A stretch of 34,968 bases of DNA, taken from positions 1 to 34,968 of IMG/VR virus record IMGVR_UViG_3300030677_000013. One strand, 5' to 3'. Both the position numbers and the translations under genes were made by a program. Origin of the DNA: a virus. The notes under the pieces are model-generated. The model had not been told where the DNA came from. It saw nothing but the letters and a program-made list of their open reading frames with translations, and made no database searches. The first letter of the stretch is position 1, and each line of letters opens with the position of its first letter. Of this stretch, positions 15,107 to 21,091 are shown in pieces.

Positions 15107-15676
15107 GGTGTTTCCTCCAAAGCCCTTTCGGGCGTGATCCCTAACCGCACACTGGGGGCCGCAGCGCCCAGCTTCTACAACTGCTACGTGGTTTCCCACG
15201 ATCTCGATCTGGTTACCTCGGCCGATGTCCGTCTCTTCATACTCGGCGTCGTAACCACAACTCACTTCGACCTTGCCAGCCAGAATCAGGTCGATCATCT
15301 CTTGGTCCGTGATGAGCAGGTCAGCGATGAGGAGGTGGTCCTCGATGCCTTCCCCGCGTCGCGGGTCCAACACAGTCCCCTTGGCAAGCAGCGCCCAGGT
15401 TTCCGGTGTTACATCCTCCATGGGGTGGTCGTTTACGACCGGTTTCCCGTGGAAGCTCGCTATCGTGTCCGGGTGGAAAACGTCTTTCGCATCCCGGCTA
15501 ACCCAAGCGATCCCGTCTGGCCCAACTTCTACTGGCGACTCGCCGGGGCCATAGAGCTGAACCCCAGTCCGTGCAATCGGTACATTACGGCAGAGAAGGA
15601 ACCCTTCGGGCGTCTTCTCCTGATTTGGCCCCAGCTTCTCGACTGTGTAGAAGCGAGACTTTGCATCGCGTGACAT
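14261..15676 (-). CDS. Capsid maturation protease (DUF2213) fused to scaffold region
   Basis: A 471-residue protein. Residues 1-185 form the DUF2213 head protease: F-L-L-C-R-N-V-P-I-A-R-T-G-V-Q-L-Y, then HGKPVVNDHP (76-85), VEVSCGYDAEYEE and V-G-N-H-V-A-V-V-E-A-G-R-C-G. The serine/histidine residues of these motifs are the probable catalytic ones. Residues 195-330 are highly charged and helical with long Glu/Lys runs, as in scaffold proteins. The C-terminal 100 residues include a part just before the end rich in Ala. This fusion plus an internal start (next entry) is the lambda C/Nu3 arrangement. The start is ATG 15676, ten bases after the upstream stop. Confidence 0.82.
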   Translation of the reverse strand: MSRDAKSRFYTVEKLGPNQEKTPEGFLLCRNVPIARTGVQLYGPGESPVEVGPDGIAWVSRDAKDVFHPDTIASFHGKPVVNDHPMEDVTPETWALLAKGTVLDPRRGEGIEDHLLIADLLITDQEMIDLILAGKVEVSCGYDAEYEETDIGRGNQIEIVGNHVAVVEAGRCGPQCAVRDHARKGFGGNTVAKTKTLTFDSVRKSLKAGIIRRYRDSRVSTGDPVKDAENEKELEKALDAELEKVEDAAEGEGGDVHVHLGGTEDAAAFDAKFEAYDAKFAAFDKRVKDLEEKEEARDKKHRDEDVTDAEEEELEKETGTKDARKARDSAHFVDSFQEVIATAEIIAPGIKKPTLDAALSPKKTLDQICQFRRKALGIAAMTPAGAVIVAEHAGSKVFTADSITGLSCGEVRNLFNGVGATMRLVNDAAKHSEANRGTNDGKTKVLDLNAPATTPAEFNAKAAAFWAKESN

Positions 15677-15685
15677 GGCAGCTCC

Positions 15686-16150
15686 TTACAGGAGCGCCTT
15701 GTTGGGCGAACCTACGATGCGAAACAGAACGTTTGTCGCGGTGAATGTACCGCTGGTCACGATTCGAATCTTCACAAGGTTCGCGACGTTCGCAATGTAG
15801 ATCCCATTGACAGTCGCGGTCTCAGTGACGGCGGTGGTGCCGGGTACGGCGATGGCCGCCTGAAGGATCGGGAAGAAGTTCACTCCGTCGTTGGATCCCT
15901 GCACTGCCCAGGTGGCGGTCGTGAGGGCGGTGCCCACCACGCTGATCGAGATTCCGGACTGGCCGAAGGTCGTAAAGGCTCCGCTGGTCTGCGAGGTCGC
16001 AGTCGCGGTGAAGGTGCCAATCAGGACGTTCGGGCTTACGGTCTGCGTCGCGTTCGGCAGATAGGTCGTCTGGGCCAGAGCTGGGGAAGCGCCAGAGAGC
16101 GCGATGGCGATGGCTGCGATGGCGGAGAGAACGATGCTTTTGATCTTCAC
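15686..16150 (-). CDS. Exported protein of unknown function
   Basis: A 154-residue protein from GTG 16150, with GGAG seven bases upstream; a longer reading to 16249 has no such site. Residues 1-28 form a standard Sec signal peptide: K-I-K at the start, a hydrophobic Ile/Ala/Leu core and an A-L-A-Q cleavage site. The mature part is rich in Thr, Val and Ala (Q-T-V-S-P-N-V-L-I-G-T-F-T and W-A-V-Q-G-S-N-D-G-V-N-F-F), which suggests a beta-sandwich. An exported protein among capsid genes is odd. It could be a phage-coded surface or periplasmic protein of the infected cell. No family recognised. Confidence 0.65.
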   Translation of the reverse strand: MKIKSIVLSAIAAIAIALSGASPALAQTTYLPNATQTVSPNVLIGTFTATATSQTSGAFTTFGQSGISISVVGTALTTATWAVQGSNDGVNFFPILQAAIAVPGTTAVTETATVNGIYIANVANLVKIRIVTSGTFTATNVLFRIVGSPNKALL

Positions 16151-16212
16151 TTGGTTGCTCCTGTGTACGGCTGATGTCCCTGAAAGGTTTATATCCCGGG
16201 TGTCAACCCCCA

Positions 16213-16236
16213 AGATTCCGGAATCCGGAATCCTAG
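16213..16236. repeat. Inverted 24-bp repeat, copy 1
   Basis: This 24-base sequence (core ATTCCGGAATCCGGAAT) is found again, perfectly and in inverted orientation, at 29751-29774. Here it starts at the stop codon of the 99-residue gene and continues into the leader of the exported protein gene. It contains a 12-bp palindrome GATTCCGGAATC. Confidence 0.8.
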
Positions 16237-16532
16237 GCGGCGTTGGCAAATTGAACGAGGAAGCTTAGGACGTAGACGATGAGGACGCTGTTGACATTCA
16301 GCGGCGGCAAGATACTGGGCAATGTGACGGTAACGACGGTTCCTGCGACGGTCGCCTCGACGCCAGCGATGGGAGCGCCGCCCGATCCAGCCAGGGTCAC
16401 GCTCTGCAGCCCAGCGATCTGGGAACCTTTACAGTCAACATTCGCCGGCTGGGTCGAGAGGTCGAAGACCAGCGCGGTCGAAGTGCCGTCGGATGTGAAG
16501 CTGAGGGAGACTGGCAGAACGAGAGTGTTCAT
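16233..16532 (-). CDS. Unknown small protein in the head gene cluster
   Basis: A 99-residue protein beginning MNTLVLPVSLSFTSDGTSTA, with ANVDCKGSQIAGLQSVTLAG and a hydrophobic C-terminal third (V-N-S-V-L-I-V-Y-V-L-S-F-L-V-Q-F). Beta-strand-like Thr/Val/Ser alternation suggests a structural virion protein, but I recognise no family. Its last codons overlap the 24-bp repeat. Confidence 0.6.
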   Translation of the reverse strand: MNTLVLPVSLSFTSDGTSTALVFDLSTQPANVDCKGSQIAGLQSVTLAGSGGAPIAGVEATVAGTVVTVTLPSILPPLNVNSVLIVYVLSFLVQFANAA

Positions 16533-16561
16533 GAGCCAATGGTAGGGCTGGCGTCAAGAGG

Positions 16562-16891
16562 CTAGAGCGAGGTGTCGGGGGTGTCCCTCTCGGCTCGCTG
16601 ATAAGCGCAGCCCAGGAGGCGCATTTCTTTGGCGTCGGAGAGAAGTTCATCCACCGTGAAGTACTCCTGCCCGATCCGATGATTCGCGCGCTCAACGCAC
16701 ATCCGCAGGGCTTCCATGGCGATGTCGATGTGTGGGATGCGGGCGGGGCGGGGAAAGCGAACGATACGTCGCGGGGTCAGACAGGCGGGGCAATAGGTCG
16801 CGCCGCCGGGGTATAGCTGACCGCACACTCTCGACCAGAAGCGGAGGAATGGAATCCGAGCTGGGCAGTAGGCGGCCGGTGTCCGAGGCAT
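16562..16891 (-). CDS. Unknown Cys-containing protein
   Basis: A 109-residue protein. The N-terminal half has C-P-A-R, then V-C-G-Q-L-Y and Y-C-P-A-C at spacing typical of a zinc ribbon. The C-terminal half is helical (ALRMCVERANHRIGQEYFTV, DELLSDAKEMRLLG). I recognise no family. Gene packing (10 bases from its upstream neighbour) supports that it is real. Confidence 0.6.
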   Translation of the reverse strand: MPRTPAAYCPARIPFLRFWSRVCGQLYPGGATYCPACLTPRRIVRFPRPARIPHIDIAMEALRMCVERANHRIGQEYFTVDELLSDAKEMRLLGCAYQRAERDTPDTSL

Positions 16892-16900
16892 GATGGCATC

Positions 16901-17203
16901 CTACACCCGGGCCGAACCCGCGATGATGAGGAAGGTGGCAACCGCGTCAGCCTGCAGCGCATAGTCCACCTCCAGGTGCGCCTTCACCGAGTACATTCCC
17001 GGAGCCAGGCCGGTCGTGTCGATCGAGAACCGGCGCTTACTCCAGCGCGAAGCCATCACCGGACCGCTGCTACTGGCGAGGAACATGCGCGCCCTCGCAT
17101 GCCATGGGACGTTGCGGGGAAAGAGCTTGATGCGGATGATCTCGCCAGCGCGGACGTAGCTGGGCGGGATCACACAGATTCCAAGGGTAAGCGGTTTTCT
17201 CAT
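16901..17203 (-). CDS. Unknown protein, possibly beta-sandwich
   Basis: A 100-residue protein. The ATG at 17203 overlaps the upstream stop (ATGA 17200-17203) and has GGAGG just before it; an in-frame ATG five codons earlier would place that site inside the gene. The sequence (AGEIIRIKLFPRNVPWHAR, then RRFSIDTTGLAPGMYSVKAH) has the alternating pattern of an Ig-like or fibre-type beta domain. No family recognised. Confidence 0.55.
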   Translation of the reverse strand: MRKPLTLGICVIPPSYVRAGEIIRIKLFPRNVPWHARARMFLASSSGPVMASRWSKRRFSIDTTGLAPGMYSVKAHLEVDYALQADAVATFLIIAGSARV

Positions 17204-18162
17204 TCTCCCTCCAACCACAGCCAGAGCACCTTACCGTCGGCACTGCGCTTCTCTTTCACCGTACGACCCTCCAGCCTCGCTCGCTTGCGGATGTGCACGA
17301 GAGTGATGGTGGCATGCGCGCGGTCGCGGTTCAACACTTCCTCGACCTCATCCTCACCAAGAGCGATGAGCGCCTTCCAGATCTCCCCGAGGCGGCCAGA
17401 GGACTTCTTGACAGCGGCGGCCTCCGGCGGGATGTCGCTGAACTTGATGGTGCGGGATTGCAGCTTGTCGAGGTTGCGGGGGTTCGGGACGATTCGAATC
17501 GAATCTACTTGGACGTCGCGAACTGTGTACCCAACGCTGACGCCCGAGCTTCCGTCGAGAACGGCCGCCATCTGCTCTTTGGGAATCACTACATCGACCT
17601 CGATATATCCAGGCGGGAGGCTCTTGCCGAAGGTCATCTTTTCAGCGATGAGCTTCGCCTCATCCGCCAGATAGTCGGCGACCACCGGATCGGGGCCAGG
17701 GTCGGCCTCCGCGTTGGCCTCCGGGAACTCCAAGTCCATGCCTTCAATCTTTGGAAGCCCACACCCCACCGAGAGCGCCTGCCCATCGGAAGTGAAGCAG
17801 CCGGGATCGCCATCTTCGGGCTCAACGATGGAGACTTCCACTGGAACTCGAGCAGGACGATGAACCTCTGTCCGGGGATTCTCGACGAAGGGGTTAGGAG
17901 CGCCAGGCTTGGTCACTAGCTTCCCGGCATTCTGAAGACCAGCGCAGCGTCCGCGGTGGATCGGTCTACCACAACCAAGGGCGCAGAGTCCGGTCGAGGG
18001 CGGCTTGGGGACAATGGACGCCGCCACAAGCTGCTCGGTGACGGATTTGGAGTGGGTGAGTGTGCCCTGATGGAATCGGCACATCGGCTCGCCGTCGACC
18101 TTGATGGTTGCTTCCCGCATCTGGGAGCGCCGCTTGCAGGGTTCGCAGTAGTACGTCGCCAT
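17200..18162 (-). CDS. Unknown protein with two Cys clusters
   Basis: About 320 residues from ATG 18162, which has GAGG five bases upstream. An in-frame ATG at 18267 would add 35 residues but has only a weak site. Near the start is Y-Y-C-E-P-C-K-R-R-S with a later C-R-F-H, and then C-A-L-G-C-G-R-P-I-H-R-G-R-C, both zinc-ribbon-like. The middle is acidic and Pro-rich (FPEANAEADPGPDPVVADYL). The C-terminal part has S-G-V-S-V-G-Y-T-V-R-D-V-Q-V-D-S-I-R-I-V and a basic end. I recognise no family. It follows a strong terminator at 18278-18311, so it may start a new transcript. Confidence 0.6.
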   Translation of the reverse strand: MATYYCEPCKRRSQMREATIKVDGEPMCRFHQGTLTHSKSVTEQLVAASIVPKPPSTGLCALGCGRPIHRGRCAGLQNAGKLVTKPGAPNPFVENPRTEVHRPARVPVEVSIVEPEDGDPGCFTSDGQALSVGCGLPKIEGMDLEFPEANAEADPGPDPVVADYLADEAKLIAEKMTFGKSLPPGYIEVDVVIPKEQMAAVLDGSSGVSVGYTVRDVQVDSIRIVPNPRNLDKLQSRTIKFSDIPPEAAAVKKSSGRLGEIWKALIALGEDEVEEVLNRDRAHATITLVHIRKRARLEGRTVKEKRSADGKVLWLWLEGE

Positions 18163-18277
18163 ATCATCCTCGATCCACGGCCAAGGCTCAAGTCCTGCGG
18201 CTGCGCGGGTTTCGTCTACATGAGCGCGCGCAATGTCGCTGATGAGGCAGAGCATTGGGCTTGGCATGTGGGCCTAC

Positions 18278-18311
18278 TGTAACAGAAAAGCCGCCCCGAA
18301 GGACGGCCTTT
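18278..18311 (-). terminator. Rho-independent terminator with UUCG loop
   Basis: The minus-strand RNA forms an 11-bp stem (arms 18301-18311 and 18286-18296, two G-U pairs) closed by a UUCG tetraloop (18297-18300), with the last four U of the stem followed by CUGUU. C(UUCG)G loops are exceptionally stable. It ends the transcript of the 181-residue protein gene. Confidence 0.8.
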
Positions 18312-18331
18312 CTGCGGTTGCCAGACCGGAC

Positions 18332-18877
18332 TCAGGAAGTGGCAGTGCCCGTCGAGCTGTCGCCAGCGGCGGGAGTCGAGCCAGCGCCAGGATCGGCGGA
18401 AGTTGCAGAAGCGGTGAGCGAGGTGAGCGTCGCAGCAACAGCTTGCAGACGGGTCACTTCGGGCGTGAAGTCAATGGGCGTACCGGCCGCCTTCGCTTCC
18501 AAATCAGCGATTGCAGTGGTAAGTTCGGTGCCCAGGGCGGCGAGGTCGGTTTCAACCGTCGTAAGGCTGCTGTCAAGAACGTCTTGTCCATCCATAATTT
18601 TCTTTGTCTCCTCGAGGATTTGTTCGGTGTTGCTTTCGATGCGGCGGAGGGTGGCGCTGAGACCGCCCTCTTCCTCATCAAAACTCGTGTACGCTTCGAG
18701 AGCAGCGGCGGCCATCATGCGCCAGATCTGCCGAACGTCTTCCGGGCAGTTCTCCCACTTCTGCTGGTCGATTGGGGCGCCTTCGATCTTGTCCGGGTGG
18801 TGCCGCTCCATGTGGCGCCAGTAGGCTTCGAACGTCGACTGGGCAATTTCGTCTAGCTTCTCGGCTTCAATTAGCAT
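18332..18877 (-). CDS. Unknown helical protein
   Basis: A 181-residue protein beginning MLIEAEKLDEIAQSTFEAYW, with PEDVRQIWRMMAAAALEAYT in the N-terminal half and a coiled-coil stretch RRIESNTEQILEETKKIMDG followed by Ser/Thr/Ala-rich low-complexity sequence at the C-terminus. I recognise no family. Position behind the minor head gene suggests a virion or assembly role. A terminator follows it. Confidence 0.65.
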   Translation of the reverse strand: MLIEAEKLDEIAQSTFEAYWRHMERHHPDKIEGAPIDQQKWENCPEDVRQIWRMMAAAALEAYTSFDEEEGGLSATLRRIESNTEQILEETKKIMDGQDVLDSSLTTVETDLAALGTELTTAIADLEAKAAGTPIDFTPEVTRLQAVAATLTSLTASATSADPGAGSTPAAGDSSTGTATS

Positions 18878-18909
18878 GGCTCAATTAGTAGCAGAATAGT
18901 AGTATCGTG

Positions 18910-19113
18910 TCACTGTGGATATCCGTCGATTTCAGCGGGAATCGAGATGCCGTCCTCATCGAGCGCGAGGACCACTTCCATCTCCAGCTCCATCGACAGC
19001 CAGCGGCCACCGGAATCCCTCCCCGAGATCGGTTTGCAGTGGACCGCGACCAGCACTTCGACTCCCTGCTCAACGCGCAGTGCGAGGACGGTTTGATCGG
19101 TGATTACAGCCAT
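18910..19113 (-). CDS. Small unknown protein after the minor head gene
   Basis: A 67-residue protein from ATG 19113, which overlaps the end of the minor head gene (TAA at 19106-19104). A GGAG lies 11 bases upstream, inside the last extein codons. It begins MAVITDQTVLALRVEQGVEV and has W-L-S-M-E-L-E-M-E-V-V-L-A-L-D-E-D-G. It is acidic with alternating hydrophobic residues. No family recognised. Confidence 0.5.
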   Translation of the reverse strand: MAVITDQTVLALRVEQGVEVLVAVHCKPISGRDSGGRWLSMELEMEVVLALDEDGISIPAEIDGYPQ

Positions 19114-20711
19114 GGGATGTGAGGCTCCGGAAAGCAATTCCTTGATATGATATTCAAAGGCGTCACACCATACCATCCAGTCATTGAATTGAGGGTAAAA
19201 ACATGAAGAGAGTCTTCACGCGAGATTTGATTCTCAAAGGGCAGAAACTTATAAGTTCGGGATTGAAAGTCAAAGACGCTGCTACCAGACTTGGCGTAAG
19301 CCCTGACACTCTCTCCAAAGAAGTCCGCAAACTTGGGACTATCATTCCGCATGGATTGCGTATTGGCGAAGGCAACGGACGAAAGAATCTCCCCTCCGAA
19401 GCTATCGCGGCGGCCTATATCGGAGGAAAGAGCGAACTCGCTCTCTCCGGAGAATATGGGGTCAACAGGCTCGCCATCACCCGGCGCCTCATAGAGCTCG
19501 GCGTCAAGAGGAGGAATCAAGGAGAAGCCATGCCTGGGTACGGGGAGAAGGAAATCGCCAACGCTCTTGCCGAGAAAGGCTTCCCTGTCGCGCTCCAGCA
19601 TAAATTCAAGCGATACATGGTCGACATCTCCGCAGGGGATGTCGCCATAGAAATCCGCTTTTGCCTTCGGGGTACTTATGGCGCCTATTCGCACCGCTTC
19701 GAACAGATCCGCGAAGGATACAGATCTGTGATATTTATCGTGTTCGATCGGGCCGACTGGATCACCGAACGTCTGGACGACATAATCGCCCCTTTGCAGA
19801 GATTTTGCCGCCACCCAGCCCCTAGCGGTCAGTATGGGGTGGTTAGGTGTACAGTCAAACGAAACTCCAGCGACAGTTACTCGATGAATGTCACCGCGGA
19901 ATGGCGCTCTCCAAAGAGCCCGAAGACCATCCTGAAGTCCTAAAAGCGTGCTCCCCACGACACATCTGCAATTTGGCCCTTGGCCGGCATGATAAAACTG
20001 CGGCGCTCCTCCTTTGCCCACGCCCGCTGCAGGTGGTTCGTTCCATCGAATAAACTTTCCCTCAAGGGCGCGGTGCTGCGATCGAACATCACTGTCTTGA
20101 ACCGTGCGCCAAAAATAGCCATCTGAGCCGATATGCCGGGCGCGCGTCTCCGTGAGCAGCGAGGCCGTGCGGGCTACCTCAGTCCGGGCAATCAGGCGCG
20201 CGCGGTTGACGCTGACCTTCCCGGAGTCAAGGATATCGCGCATGACGTCCTCGGCTCGCCGGCCTGAAACGATGGCTTCGCGGGTGAGCTGGTGGACGCG
20301 GGCGCCAGCCTCAGCCGGGAGTGAGGTGATGAGCGTGACCTGCTCGGCCTGAAGCATCTTGAGGGTGCCGCCGATGGGGGCGGATTCGATGAGGCGGTGG
20401 AGGTTGGATCCGATCGACCGGCTCATGACCGTCCAGGCGTTCTTGTCCAGCACAGCGACTCGCGCTTGCATCTTCGCGGCCACCGCCGCAGCCCAAGGGC
20501 CCAGGAGGATGGAGTAGGAGTCCATGGCCTCAGTGAGCGCGGGAAGGTCGGTCACACGCCCAGCGTCGATGAAGCCCTTGATGATGACGCCAATCTGGCG
20601 ACCGACGGCGGAGAGCTGGGTCTGGAACTCACGCTCGACGATGCGCGACCTCGAGAACTGGAGGCGGGCATTGCGCCGCGCGAGGGCGGCTTGCTGGCGT
20701 GCGGTCGGCAT
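19104..20711 (-). CDS. Minor head protein (Mu F-like) interrupted by an intein
   Basis: A 535-residue precursor. Residues 1-249 plus 526-535 form a Mu F-like minor head protein: AIVSGRRAEDVMRDILDSGK, then N-R-A-R-L-I-A-R-T-E-V-A, W-R-T-V-Q-D-S-D-V-R-S-Q-H-R-A-L-E-G-K and the terminal H-A-G-Q-G-P-N-C-R-C. In uninterrupted relatives the last motif reads on as CRC-x-x-x-P; here it does so only after residues 250-525 are removed, giving N-C-R-C-F-P-E-P. The protein binds near the portal inside the procapsid and is needed for head assembly. The intein sits in this most conserved motif, a typical choice. The mature protein would be 259 residues. The gene lies between the portal side and the protease/scaffold genes, as expected. 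Confidence 0.9.
   Translation of the reverse strand: MPTARQQAALARRNARLQFSRSRIVEREFQTQLSAVGRQIGVIIKGFIDAGRVTDLPALTEAMDSYSILLGPWAAAVAAKMQARVAVLDKNAWTVMSRSIGSNLHRLIESAPIGGTLKMLQAEQVTLITSLPAEAGARVHQLTREAIVSGRRAEDVMRDILDSGKVSVNRARLIARTEVARTASLLTETRARHIGSDGYFWRTVQDSDVRSQHRALEGKFIRWNEPPAAGVGKGGAPQFYHAGQGPNCRCVVGSTLLGLQDGLRALWRAPFRGDIHRVTVAGVSFDCTPNHPILTARGWVAAKSLQRGDYVVQTFGDPVGPIEHDKYHRSVSFADLFEAVRIGAISTPKAKADFYGDIPCGDVDHVSLEFMLERDREAFLGKSVGDFLLPVPRHGFSLIPPLDAELYEAPGDGEPVDPIFSGESEFALSSDIGRRDSFGGEILSSVAFANTQSMRNDSPKFADFFGESVRAYAKSGSSVFDFQSRTYKFLPFENQISREDSLHVFTLNSMTGWYGVTPLNIISRNCFPEPHIPWL
19191..19195 (+). promoter_or_regulatory. Ribosome binding site of the antisense endonuclease gene
   Basis: GAGGG stands seven bases before ATG 19203-19205 on the plus strand, with an A-rich spacer TAAAAAC. 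The same bases encode intein residues on the minus strand. It supports real plus-strand translation. A TATGAT at 19146-19151 could be a -10 element, but no matching -35 is visible. Confidence 0.65.
19203..19943 (+). CDS. Putative homing endonuclease (HTH + Vsr/DUF559-like nuclease), antisense within the intein
   Basis: A 246-residue protein on the strand opposite to the intein. Residues 8-45 form a helix-turn-helix (LISSGLKVKDAATRLGVSPD), residues 64-106 a second one (GKSELALSGEYGVNRLAITR), ending K-R-R-N-Q-G-E-A-M. Residues 114-182 read as a Vsr/DUF559-like (EDxHD type) nuclease: E115/E117, Q132, D141 in Y-M-V-D-I-S-A-G-D, E150 in V-A-I-E-I, H164-R165, then GYRSVIFIVFD. That order E - Q - D - E - H/R is the family pattern as I know it. 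A GAGGG site precedes the ATG. It is the only convincing plus-strand gene in the window and lies wholly inside 19137-19964. Length alone would not prove it, since long antisense frames are common in GC-rich DNA; the domains and start site do the work. Probable role: cutting intein-free alleles to spread the intein. Confidence 0.82.
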   Translation: MKRVFTRDLILKGQKLISSGLKVKDAATRLGVSPDTLSKEVRKLGTIIPHGLRIGEGNGRKNLPSEAIAAAYIGGKSELALSGEYGVNRLAITRRLIELGVKRRNQGEAMPGYGEKEIANALAEKGFPVALQHKFKRYMVDISAGDVAIEIRFCLRGTYGAYSHRFEQIREGYRSVIFIVFDRADWITERLDDIIAPLQRFCRHPAPSGQYGVVRCTVKRNSSDSYSMNVTAEWRSPKSPKTILKS

Positions 20712-20825
20712 CTAGGCCTTCGGCTTGCGGTGGATTACGATGGTGCGCTTACCCACCTTGATCGTCTCGGCTTCTCGCCGAGTACTCGCATCGGCAACTG
20801 GTTTCTTCTTGCTGCATTCGCACAT
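20712..20825 (-). CDS. Small basic Cys-containing peptide
   Basis: A 37-residue reading frame, M-C-E-C-S-K-K-K-P-V at the start and I-V-I-H-R-K-P-K-A at the end, filling the gap between the zinc-ribbon gene and the minor head gene. AGGGG lies eight bases before the ATG, the start is five bases after the upstream stop, and the TAG abuts the ATG of the minor head gene. Tight packing supports it as a gene. No family recognised. Confidence 0.5.
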   Translation of the reverse strand: MCECSKKKPVADASTRREAETIKVGKRTIVIHRKPKA

Positions 20826-20830
20826 GGCGG

Positions 20831-21091
20831 TCACCCCTTGAACTTGACTCCGATAACTCGATAGCTCCTGTATACCACGCCCGCGTTCTCATCCTCGACG
20901 GGCGGGTTGGCTATGCACTCATCGCAGTCACGTTGGGGCCGCGGATTGCTCTGGCTTTTGGGGATGCGGACGAATAGCCGACCGCACCCTTCGCAGGTCT
21001 TGATCTCCCGCGACTGGCTGGGAGCTTCCGGCGGTGGGGCGGGTGGCGCGTTGTGGAAGATGAGACGACTGCTAATGCAAGCCTTCCTCAC
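20831..21091 (-). CDS. Small zinc-ribbon protein
   Basis: An 86-residue protein starting at a GTG that overlaps the portal stop (GTGA, 21088-21091). It contains C-E-G-C-G-R-L-F and, 17 residues later, R-D-C-D-E-C-I, a CxxC...CxxC zinc ribbon, with a Pro-rich stretch before it. I recognise no named family. It is coupled to the portal gene. Confidence 0.6.
   Translation of the reverse strand: MRKACISSRLIFHNAPPAPPPEAPSQSREIKTCEGCGRLFVRIPKSQSNPRPQRDCDECIANPPVEDENAGVVYRSYRVIGVKFKG

Larger units (their letters stand above)
19137..19964 (-). mobile_element. Intein (Hint protein-splicing domain) in the minor head protein
   Basis: Residues 250-525 (276 aa) of the precursor. It begins with the nucleophile C250 in C-V-V-G-S-T-L-L (block A), has block B as T288-P-N-H291-P-I-L-T, then G-D-Y-V-V, block F near H-V-F-T-L-N-S-M-T-G-W-Y and ends at I-I-S-R-N525 followed by C526 as the +1 nucleophile. 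The residue before the terminal Asn is Arg rather than the usual His. No LAGLIDADG or HNH motif is seen in the 185 residues between blocks B and F on this strand. The opposite strand there encodes a nuclease gene instead (19203-19943). Boundaries follow from the Mu F-like extein motif. Confidence 0.9.

Noticed and set aside
13472-15673. 733-codon open frame on the plus strand
   Set aside because: It lies antisense to the capsid, cement and protease/scaffold genes. Its product is rich in Arg, Gly, Val, Asp without domain character and has no ribosome binding site. Long antisense frames are common in GC-rich coding DNA.
16150-16205. TTGACA and TATAAA near the exported protein gene as a promoter
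   Set aside because: The two boxes are only about 8 bases apart, too close for one sigma70 promoter.
18885-18913. GTGACA-17-TACTAA as a promoter for the 181-residue gene
   Set aside because: Would give a transcript that begins almost at the ATG, and both boxes are poor. Not strong enough to list.
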